From: Phycisphaeraceae bacterium
Lineage (GTDB): Bacteria > Planctomycetota > Phycisphaerae > Phycisphaerales > Phycisphaeraceae
Direction: 5' to 3'
Assembly: GCA_003551485.1 (NCBI GenBank)
Contig: PUMS01000092.1
Location: 1 to 24,180, forward strand
DNA length: 24,180 bases
The notes beneath the pieces were generated by a model. It was not told where the DNA came from and made no database searches. It saw only the letters and a program-made list of their open reading frames with translations. The stretch's first letter is position 1; each line of letters starts with the position of its first letter. Made by a program: the position numbers and the translations under genes. Of the stretch, positions 1-7,169 are shown piece by piece.

Positions 1-745
1 CCCCGCCCCCGCCCGCGCCCCCGGCGCCCACGGCGGCGGCCCCGCCGCGTCCGCCCCGGCCTCCGCCGCGCTCGCCCTCGAGCAGGGCCTCGATCAGGGC
101 CGCCTGGATGGCCCATGCCTGCTCATCGCTGCTGCGGCCGACGGCCTGATCGACCAGGTCCACGGTGATCGGCCCGCCGCCGGCCATGGCCGCCAGCTTG
201 CTGAGTTCGCTGTCCAGCGCCATCAGGTCGCAGCCGCGGCGGCGCACCAGGGCCTCGGCCGCGGCCGGGGCGATGCGGCAGCCGTGGACGGCGCCCGCCC
301 GCTGGCTCACCCATCGCTGGGCCTCGGGCATGTTGACCTGCTCGCACTTGACCTTGGCCCCGATCCTGGCCACCTGCTTGTCGAAGTTGCCCGCCCGCCA
401 GGTGGGGCTTCGAAGCACCAGGCAGCTATCGGCCACCGGCGACCTGGCGTAGCGCTCCAGCGCCTCGCGGTGGCGGCTGACGAAGCCCTCGGCCTCATCG
501 ACGATCACGAGGTTGAAGCCCTGGAACATGCTGGCGGTGCGGAGTTGGTCGAGCACCTCGGCCAGCTCGGCCTGACGGCCATCGAACCAGACCGGCTCGA
601 CCGGCCCGTGCTCGTGCTGGACCGCCTCGCGAAGCTGCTGGAGGGCCTCGCGCTGCCGCATCTGCTCGGGCCCGTGCAGGATGACGATCCGGCAATGGGC
701 CCCCAGCGCCGCCTCGGTGCTTTTCGTGGATGCTTTCCTGGCCAT
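1..745 (-). CDS. holA: DNA polymerase III subunit delta, N-terminal part (cut by window edge)
   Basis: Delta is the clamp-loader subunit that opens the beta sliding clamp in the cytoplasm. The frame starts at ATG 745 (MARKASTKSTEAALGAHCR) and stays open to base 2, giving 248 residues; the C-terminal part lies outside the window. Family-like segments are the early strand CRIVILHGPEQMRQREAL, DGRQAELAEVLDQLRTASMF, FNLVIVDEAEGF, and DEQAWAIQAALIEALLEGE, which resembles the end of domain II. Oddly, residues 226-248 are almost only Gly, Arg and Ala, starting RGGGRGGRGG, where domain III should begin. It follows the EMC3-like gene by 59 bases on the same strand and could be cotranscribed. The family call is good; whether the gene continues normally past the glycine tract cannot be seen. 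Confidence 0.85.
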   Translation of the reverse strand, partial: MARKASTKSTEAALGAHCRIVILHGPEQMRQREALQQLREAVQHEHGPVEPVWFDGRQAELAEVLDQLRTASMFQGFNLVIVDEAEGFVSRHREALERYARSPVADSCLVLRSPTWRAGNFDKQVARIGAKVKCEQVNMPEAQRWVSQRAGAVHGCRIAPAAAEALVRRRGCDLMALDSELSKLAAMAGGGPITVDLVDQAVGRSSDEQAWAIQAALIEALLEGERGGGRGGRGGAAAVGAGGAGGGG

Positions 746-804
746 GGACGGGCCATTGTAGCCGCTGCGCAGCGCCGCTCATCCTCGGCGGGGGCAACCG
801 GCCC

Positions 805-1614
805 TCAGGCGATGTGCAGCAGGCGTTTGAGGATGAAGACGAAGGGGATGACCACGATCAGGTAGGCCACGATCCAGGGTGGCAGCATGAGGGCGGGGAT
901 GCCGGGGACGATGCCGAAGAGTTTTAGCTGCCGCAACTGCAACTCGGTGACCAGGTCGTCATCGTGGAACAGGAGCGGCTCGGCGTAGGTGCGTTGGCCG
1001 ATGGTGATGGGGTGTTCGAGGCGCCGGCCGTGCAGGTCGAGTTCGACGGTCAGAAGCTCGGCGGGGGCGGTGGGGGTGAGCGTCCAGGTGGCCAGGCCGT
1101 AGGGCGGGGTCTCCTGCGGGCGAGGCTCGATGCGCTGGACCCAGCCGTCGCTTTCGATGCCGTCGACGGGCACGGCGTGCATCACGTCGCCGGCGGCCGA
1201 CAGCGGCGTGTAGGCCGCCAGCACCACCGGCTGATCCGGCTGCGGCGGGTGGTACTCCAGGCGGAAGAAGCACCAGGTGGCCAGCATGGCGATGGGCAGG
1301 ATGGCCACCAGCAGCGGCTTGCCCTCGGCGGCGATGGCGTAGAGGCTGACCATGTTGCGCGTGGCGCGGTGGCGCTTGAGCGCATCGCGGTCGCGGCGCT
1401 GCCTGGCTTCGCGGATCAGCTCGCGCAGGCGGCGGCGATCGGCGGCGACCTGCTTGAGCAGCGCCTGGTCGGTCGTCAGCGGGCGGGCGAGCACGAGGAT
1501 GGCCGCCGTGCCGATCGAGACGGTCAACAGCGCCACGTCCGAGGGCAGGGCCAGGACCCAGCCCAGTAGCGTGTCGAAAACCCCCAGGCAGAGCTGGTTC
1601 CACCATTCAAGCAT
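805..1614 (-). CDS. EMC3/TMCO1-like (YidC-superfamily, DUF106-like) membrane protein with extra extracytoplasmic domain
   Basis: This 269-aa protein has three predicted membrane segments: about 27-43, 100-119 and 233-265. Between the first two is a charged, Arg-rich coiled coil (about 48-86), the topology of the EMC3/TMCO1/DUF106 branch of the YidC/Oxa1 insertase superfamily. After the second membrane segment comes a soluble stretch of roughly 105 residues with beta-type character, longer than in eukaryotic TMCO1. A role in inserting or holding membrane proteins is inferred from topology only. ATG 1614 was chosen because GGAGG (bases 1621-1625 on the complement) sits at good spacing; an upstream in-frame start gives an implausible Arg-rich leader. 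The gene overlaps the end of the phosphotransferase-like gene by 8 bases (1607-1614). The family call is moderately sure. It is not the housekeeping YidC, which is present separately at the right end. Confidence 0.65.
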   Translation of the reverse strand: MLEWWNQLCLGVFDTLLGWVLALPSDVALLTVSIGTAAILVLARPLTTDQALLKQVAADRRRLRELIREARQRRDRDALKRHRATRNMVSLYAIAAEGKPLLVAILPIAMLATWCFFRLEYHPPQPDQPVVLAAYTPLSAAGDVMHAVPVDGIESDGWVQRIEPRPQETPPYGLATWTLTPTAPAELLTVELDLHGRRLEHPITIGQRTYAEPLLFHDDDLVTELQLRQLKLFGIVPGIPALMLPPWIVAYLIVVIPFVFILKRLLHIA

Positions 1615-4405
1615 GAATCGCCTCCGCGGTCGGTTGCTTCGAGTTGTTCTCATCGCGGGCCAGGATCGACACCCGGCCCCGGTTGCCATCCACCCGCGCC
1701 CGGCAGCCATCGCTCAGCAGCCGCGTGGCATCGGGCAGGACCACGGCGGGGATGCCGAAGTCGCGGGCCACGATCGCGCCGTGCGAGAGCATTCCGCCGC
1801 GCTCGACCACCAGCGCTGCGGCGTGTAGGAACAGCGGCGTCCAGCCCGGGTCGGTCGAGGGGCAGACCAGCACGTAGTCCTCGCCCAGGTCGCCGGCGGC
1901 GGCCGGATCGTAGACGATGCGCACGGTGCCTTCGCCCACGCCCGAGGCCACGGCGGTGCCGGCAAGCTCATCGCCGCCTTCCACCTCCCTGGCCAGGCCC
2001 AGGTCATCCAGGTGCTTAGAGTCGATCAGGTCGGGCATCTGAAGCCGCTGGCAGGCGGCCCAGTCGAGCCGGCGCTGGGCGATGGTGTCATCGAGCTCGG
2101 CGCGCTGCGCGGTGTAGCGGGATAGCTCATCCTGGGTCAGGAAATACACCGCCGCGCCCAGTTCCAGCCGCCGGCCGATGGCCGCAAGCACATCGCGAAG
2201 CACCTCGTAGCCCATCATCAGGTAGTGCTTGCCTGACTCGCGGTAGGGCAGCAGGGCCTGCGTCCGGGCCACCAGCGGGGCGATGCGCCGGTAGAGACTG
2301 CCGGCGCCGTAGCGCGCCAGCGCCTCGGGAAGCCGGCGCTCGGCCTCCTGGCGCTGCTCGACGTTGTGATGGTGCATCGCCTCGGGGTCGTGGCCCACAC
2401 CCGACCGCAGCCGCTCGATGGTGCGCTTGACGTAGGTCAAGTCCTCGCGCCATCGTGGCACGGAGAGTTCCATCTCGTTGATGGCGCGGTGCCCGTAGCG
2501 TTCCATGAACGTCTCAAGCGATTCCTGGCCGTGGGCGATGCGGTCCAGCAGGGCATCCTGCTCGAAGGTGGTGTCGCCCTCGAGGCCGCGGGTGAGCCGG
2601 CCCAGCCAGTCGGCGGCCTCCACCTCACCCATGATGAGCTTGAGCAGCGATGCCAGCTCATCGAAGGCCAGGCTGCCGAAGAAGCCGGGGCGCAGCGACT
2701 CGGGTGCGAACTCATCCAGTACCTGCCGGCGCCGTGCTTCGAACTCATCGAGCAGCGCCGGCGCATCCAGTCCATCCAGCGACATGTTGCGCTTCTGCCG
2801 GACCCACTCGAGAAACGGCGGCAGGACCTTTTCCTCGAAGCGTTCCCTGGCATCGATGGCTCCCCGCTTCATGCGCTTTCGCACGCGGAACATCGCTGCG
2901 ATGTTGGCAGGAAGCTGCATGAGAAAACGGTTGTCGGCGCGGTGGGGGTCGAACTTCGCCGGCGCCCGGTCGAGCACGCTGCGGTCGGTCTCGAGCTCGG
3001 CCTGGTCGTAGCGCAGCGGCATGGCATCGAAGAACATCTCCGGAAGCCGCTCGGGGTCGGCGTAGATGCGGCCGCCGATCAGCTCGAGAAAGCCCTCGCG
3101 CTGCGCTGTCGGCGATGGCCGGTAGCCCAGGTCGCGGTAGAGCCGGCCGAAGCCGCCATCGCCGGTCATGAACCGGCGGGTGAGGTCCCAGGTCATCGGT
3201 GTGGGGTGGCGCAGCGTCTCACCGAGGTTGTGCGCCACCCAGTTGCGGTGGCGGTTGCCGGCGAGTTCGGCCAGGCGCTTCTTCTCGCGCTCGCGGACGG
3301 CCTCGACGTGCTCGAGCACTTCCAGGCCGCGGATGGCCCGGGCCTGGAGCAGGGCGATGTCGCCATTGGCCAGGCCCCACTCGATGTCCACCGGGTGGCC
3401 GAAGTGGCGCTCGACCTTCATCGCCAGCTCGTGCAGTGTGCGGATCTGGCCTTCATCGAGGCTGGGCGCATCGGGGGCGCGGTCGATGCGCTCGCCCAGG
3501 GCGGCCACAGCATGGCCCTTGTGCCCGATGTGCGACTCGACATCGCCCGGGTCCTCGCGGTGGACCATGAACCGGTCGGGCGTGACGTCACCGGAGACCA
3601 CCGCCTCGCCCAGGCCGTAGAGCGACTCGATGACCATCCGCTCGCTGCGCGGGTCGTTGGGATCGCGTGTGAAGACGATGCCCGAGACCTGCGAGGGGAA
3701 CATGGCCTGCACGTTCACCGCCGTGCCGGCGAGATCGTGGATGCCGTGGCGCTGCCGATAGGCGATGGCGCGCGGGTTGAGCCACGAGTCGAACACCGCG
3801 CTGATGCAGTTGCCAAGGATTTGCCAGGGATCATCAGGAAACGCGCGGCCGGTGATCCGGCGGTATTGCTGGAGCCTGGCCTCGGCCGCAGCGCGGTCCG
3901 AGTCATCTTCATCCTCGGGCTCGAGCGCGGTGGCCTCGCTCTCTCCCAGGCGGTCTACGATGCGGGCGTAGCTGTGCAGGAACTGCATCAGCAGGTGCCA
4001 AAAGCGCGGCGTGTCGCCGACCGCATCGGCCAGCGCCGGGTGCAGGCCGCAGTTGAGCAGCGTGTCCATCATGCCCGGCATGCTCGCCGCCGCGCCGCTG
4101 CGCACCGACACCAGCAGGGGACGGCGGCCGCGTCCGAAGCGGCGCCCCGTCCGCTGTTCCAGCGCGGCCATCTGCTGCTGCAATTGCGCTTCGAGCCCCT
4201 CGGGCCACTGCCGGTCGAGTTCGAAGTAGCGCGCGCAGCACTCGGTGGTAATGGTGAAACCCGGCGGCACGGTCAGCCCCGCGGCGGCCATCGCCCGCAG
4301 GCTGGCCCCCTTGCCGCCGAACAGGCCGCTTGCATTCCACCCGGCGGCCTCGCCCGGCGGGGGCTCATCGAACGCGCAAATCCACGTCATCGGCTCGGTC
4401 ATCAT
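1607..4405 (-). CDS. PEP/pyruvate-binding ATP-grasp plus swivelling phosphohistidine protein (rifampin-phosphotransferase-like layout)
   Basis: The protein has 932 aa. The N-terminal ATP-grasp domain (about 28-365) carries GGKGASL (30-36), LLVSVRSGAAASMPGMMDT (97-115, the pyruvate phosphate dikinase form), GIVFTRDP, and DIEWGLANGDIALLQAR closing the domain. A helical middle region (about 380-770) has HNLGETLRHPTPMTWDL, ERYGHRAINEMELSVPRWRED and VYFLTQDEL, all typical of PEP synthase/RPH-type proteins. The C-terminus is the mobile domain, DPGWTPLFLHAAALV then GGMLSHGAIVAR, with His875 as the likely phospho-carrier. There is no PEP-binding TIM barrel. The order ATP-grasp, middle domain, His domain therefore matches rifampin phosphotransferase rather than PEP synthase or PPDK. 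ATP-dependent phosphotransfer through His875 is inferred; the acceptor is unknown. ATG 4405 overlaps the upstream stop as ATGA and is preceded by AGGGAG. It should not be annotated as ppsA or ppdK. Confidence 0.85.
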   Translation of the reverse strand: MMTEPMTWICAFDEPPPGEAAGWNASGLFGGKGASLRAMAAAGLTVPPGFTITTECCARYFELDRQWPEGLEAQLQQQMAALEQRTGRRFGRGRRPLLVSVRSGAAASMPGMMDTLLNCGLHPALADAVGDTPRFWHLLMQFLHSYARIVDRLGESEATALEPEDEDDSDRAAAEARLQQYRRITGRAFPDDPWQILGNCISAVFDSWLNPRAIAYRQRHGIHDLAGTAVNVQAMFPSQVSGIVFTRDPNDPRSERMVIESLYGLGEAVVSGDVTPDRFMVHREDPGDVESHIGHKGHAVAALGERIDRAPDAPSLDEGQIRTLHELAMKVERHFGHPVDIEWGLANGDIALLQARAIRGLEVLEHVEAVREREKKRLAELAGNRHRNWVAHNLGETLRHPTPMTWDLTRRFMTGDGGFGRLYRDLGYRPSPTAQREGFLELIGGRIYADPERLPEMFFDAMPLRYDQAELETDRSVLDRAPAKFDPHRADNRFLMQLPANIAAMFRVRKRMKRGAIDARERFEEKVLPPFLEWVRQKRNMSLDGLDAPALLDEFEARRRQVLDEFAPESLRPGFFGSLAFDELASLLKLIMGEVEAADWLGRLTRGLEGDTTFEQDALLDRIAHGQESLETFMERYGHRAINEMELSVPRWREDLTYVKRTIERLRSGVGHDPEAMHHHNVEQRQEAERRLPEALARYGAGSLYRRIAPLVARTQALLPYRESGKHYLMMGYEVLRDVLAAIGRRLELGAAVYFLTQDELSRYTAQRAELDDTIAQRRLDWAACQRLQMPDLIDSKHLDDLGLAREVEGGDELAGTAVASGVGEGTVRIVYDPAAAGDLGEDYVLVCPSTDPGWTPLFLHAAALVVERGGMLSHGAIVARDFGIPAVVLPDATRLLSDGCRARVDGNRGRVSILARDENNSKQPTAEAIHA

Positions 4406-7065
4406 TCACTCCCTGCCCGGACGATCCCCCAGCCGCGAAGCGGCAGGTACAGGTGGCCATCATCGGCGATCATGCCCCCGGCGGTCGGCTCGCCCAGCCA
4501 GCTCGTGTCCAGCCACAGCCGCGGCGCTGCATCACGCTCGTGGGGCAGCAGCCGCATGACGCCCTCCTGGGCATGGTAGAAGATGGCCTGGCGGCTGATC
4601 AGCGGCGCGGTGCCCGGCAGGGCGCCCGCCGCGCGGTGGACCAACTCCCCATCCTCGGTCGAGAGCACGATCAGCTCACCTTCATCGTTGATCCACGCCA
4701 TGAAGCGCGTGGTCAACGCCACCTCACCGGCCACGCCCGCCGCGGACATCGCCTCGCGGGCCGCCTCGTGCCCGGATGCCGGCCAGTCGGTCGGCGGCCG
4801 GCCATCGAGAATGCTCAATGCCAGCATCCCGCCCTCGGTGCCCAGCCACAGCCGGTCGCGGCGCAGCAGCGGCGCGGCGGTGGGGCGGTGATCCAGATCG
4901 CGGCGCCACAGCACCGAACCGCTCTTGCGGTCGAGCACCAGCAGGGTCTTGGGCTCGGTCGTGGCCACCACCACCATCGAGCGGGTGGCCACGGGGCTGT
5001 GCTCGATGCGGCCGACCTGCTTTCGCCACAACGTGTGGCCTTCCCGGTCGACCGCCGCGAGCTTGCCTGGCCGGTCCTGGATGAAGATGGCATTGTGATC
5101 GGCGATGAACGTGCCCGTGGCATCGGGCTCGACGGGGCGGGTCCAGACCGCTTCGAGCGACTCGAGCTCGACCGAGTGCAGGCGGCGGCCGTCATCGCCC
5201 GCAGCGCCATCGACCAGCAGGATGCGCGTGTCCGCGGCGGCGGGGCTGCGATGGACGGGGTTGGCCGTGACGTAGTGACCGTGTTCGGTCAGTGCCCCGC
5301 CTTCGAGAATGGTCGAGAGCACGGTCAGGCCCGGCTGGTCGCCCTCGGCCACGGGCACCAGGAGGCGATCTCGCAGGATCGCCGGCGGCGCGGTGGCAAA
5401 GGCCCGCTCATCGCCGCCCATCCAGTCGGCGGGGTACTGGGTCTGGAAGTCGCCCACCGCCGGCAGCGGCCATGCCTCGGGGTTGCCCGAAGCGCCCGGC
5501 CCGCCGAGGTGGCCCGGCCACAGCGGCACAAGCTCCTCCTCGGAGAAGTGACCGACGCTGAGCAGCCCCTCATCTTCGGTGCCGACAAACAGCCGGCCGC
5601 CGGCCACCGCAGGCGAGCTGATCGACCCGGCCAGGCTGCGCGAACCGATGCGGCGCTCCCACACCGGCTCCAGCCGCCGCCGGTCCACGGCGTAGAGCGA
5701 GCCGTCCACCGTCACCGCGTACACGTAGCGGTCGGTCACCGCCGGCGAGGCGATGATGGGCGAGTGGGCATTCCACCGGCCGATGCGGCTGCCTTCGGTG
5801 CTGATGACGTACAGGTGGCCGTCGCGCGAGCCGGCGTAGATTTCATCATCCTTGACCGCCACAGCGCCGAGCACGGCCCGGGGCAGTTCGTGGCGCCAAA
5901 GCACCTCGCGGTTTTCGATGTCCACCGCCCAGACCGCGCCGCGCGGCTCGTAGATGCGGCGGGCCTCGGCGATCTCCTGCTCGCTCGCCCCCGCCTCGCG
6001 CATCCGGCCGAGGATCAGGGCACGCAATTCCTCGCCGCTGCGCACGTAATCGGCCACGCCCATGGCGATGTACGCCACCCCATCATGCACCGCCGGCGGC
6101 CCGAAGACGGGCATCTCGGTATCAAAGCGGTGAAGCTCCTCGCCGGTGTCGGCATCGAGCAGGCAGATGGCATGGCCGCCGATGCCCAGGCCGAGGATGA
6201 CCGTGTCGCCGTAGACGGCCAGCGAAGTCTCCGGGTCGAGATAGGGTTCGCCGCCGGGGATGTGCCAGACGAGTTGCGGTTCACCGTTTTCATCGGGTTC
6301 GAGCTCGAAGCAGTAGATGCCATCGGTGGCGGCGTTGACATACACCCGGCCGTTGGCGATCACGGGGGTGCACTCGACGTGGCTTTCGGTCTCGTAGGTC
6401 CACACGATTTCGCCTTCGTGGCCGGGCCGAAGGTCCATGACCACCACGCGGGCATCATCGGTGTCGTGCAGGCCCTCACCCACAACCAGGTAATCGCCCT
6501 GGATCGAAGGCGATGAGAACGTCGGCCGGTAGCCCCTCGGCGCGGCATCCCACACCACCGCGCCGGTGTCGGCATCGAGGCAGTAGATGCGGCCGGAAAG
6601 GCCGAAGGGGTTCATGTTGGCCGAACTGATGTAGATGCGGTTGCCCACCACCGCGGGCGAGGCGAAGTAGGCCTCGTGGGCGCCGGCGCGGTGGCTCCAG
6701 TTGACGTCGCCGGCGTTGGGCCCTTCCGTGCCCGGCACCGCGCCGGTGCGCAGCAGGTTGCCGCGAAAGAGCGGCCAGTCGGCACCCTCGGCGGCCTCGG
6801 CGGCCACCGCGCCACCCGCGGGCATGACCTGGCTGAGGCCCCAGATGCCCGCGCCCACGACCAGGATGAAGCTCAGAAGCGGCACCTTCAGCCGCCAGCA
6901 CAGTTGAATGCCGGCCCAGATCGCGCGCGGCTTGAGCATCGACACGATCGCGCCCGCCACCGCCACCAGGATCGCCGGCAGCATCACCATCAGCGCCTGA
7001 AGCGGCCCGACCAGCACGGGCACCACGCCGAGGCTCGGCAAAGGCTCGAATGTCAACTGAAGCAT
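4402..7065 (-). CDS. Membrane-anchored PQQ-like beta-propeller protein
   Basis: The protein has 887 aa from the chosen start. Two hydrophobic segments near the N-terminus (about 22-43 and 61-81) flank a short basic loop and anchor a large soluble region of about 790 residues. That region starts with ADWPLFRGNLLRTG, a usual opening of PQQ-like propellers, and is filled with repeats of the type SPAVVGNRIYISS, IYCLDADTGAVVWD, SPAVTDRYVYAVT, LYAVDRRRLEPVW and LLVLDRKSGSVLWRRD. There is enough sequence for two propellers in tandem. The repeats alone do not show PQQ binding; most such proteins are binding scaffolds. ATG 7065 is preferred over ATG 7080 because GGAGG lies 8 bases upstream of it. The gene ends in an ATGA overlap with the phosphotransferase-like gene, so a shared role is likely. 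The ligand is unknown. Confidence 0.85.
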   Translation of the reverse strand: MLQLTFEPLPSLGVVPVLVGPLQALMVMLPAILVAVAGAIVSMLKPRAIWAGIQLCWRLKVPLLSFILVVGAGIWGLSQVMPAGGAVAAEAAEGADWPLFRGNLLRTGAVPGTEGPNAGDVNWSHRAGAHEAYFASPAVVGNRIYISSANMNPFGLSGRIYCLDADTGAVVWDAAPRGYRPTFSSPSIQGDYLVVGEGLHDTDDARVVVMDLRPGHEGEIVWTYETESHVECTPVIANGRVYVNAATDGIYCFELEPDENGEPQLVWHIPGGEPYLDPETSLAVYGDTVILGLGIGGHAICLLDADTGEELHRFDTEMPVFGPPAVHDGVAYIAMGVADYVRSGEELRALILGRMREAGASEQEIAEARRIYEPRGAVWAVDIENREVLWRHELPRAVLGAVAVKDDEIYAGSRDGHLYVISTEGSRIGRWNAHSPIIASPAVTDRYVYAVTVDGSLYAVDRRRLEPVWERRIGSRSLAGSISSPAVAGGRLFVGTEDEGLLSVGHFSEEELVPLWPGHLGGPGASGNPEAWPLPAVGDFQTQYPADWMGGDERAFATAPPAILRDRLLVPVAEGDQPGLTVLSTILEGGALTEHGHYVTANPVHRSPAAADTRILLVDGAAGDDGRRLHSVELESLEAVWTRPVEPDATGTFIADHNAIFIQDRPGKLAAVDREGHTLWRKQVGRIEHSPVATRSMVVVATTEPKTLLVLDRKSGSVLWRRDLDHRPTAAPLLRRDRLWLGTEGGMLALSILDGRPPTDWPASGHEAAREAMSAAGVAGEVALTTRFMAWINDEGELIVLSTEDGELVHRAAGALPGTAPLISRQAIFYHAQEGVMRLLPHERDAAPRLWLDTSWLGEPTAGGMIADDGHLYLPLRGWGIVRAGSE

Positions 7066-7073
7066 CGAAAACG

Positions 7074-7078
7074 CCTCC
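7074..7078 (-). promoter_or_regulatory. Shine-Dalgarno that moves the beta-propeller start
   Basis: GGAGG on the minus strand lies 8 bases before ATG 7065. The longer alternative beginning at ATG 7080 would place this site inside the coding sequence and has no purine-rich site of its own. Confidence 0.7.
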
Positions 7079-7169
7079 ATGGTGAGCGTTCAACACAATG
7101 GCCATGCCGCCCACCTGTCACGGTGGACAATACCACTTCCCCGCCCAGGGTCCGTCCACCCCCACCGCC

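Noticed and set aside
1607..4405. Annotation as PEP synthase (ppsA) or pyruvate phosphate dikinase (ppdK)
   Set aside because: The PEP/pyruvate-binding barrel required for either activity is absent and the His domain is at the C-terminus.
2366..6516. Antisense open frames of over 700 codons opposite the phosphotransferase-like and beta-propeller genes
   Set aside because: They are shadows of very GC-rich coding sequence with few stop codons. The products are His/Ala/Arg-rich with no family motifs, while the minus-strand proteins have clear domains.
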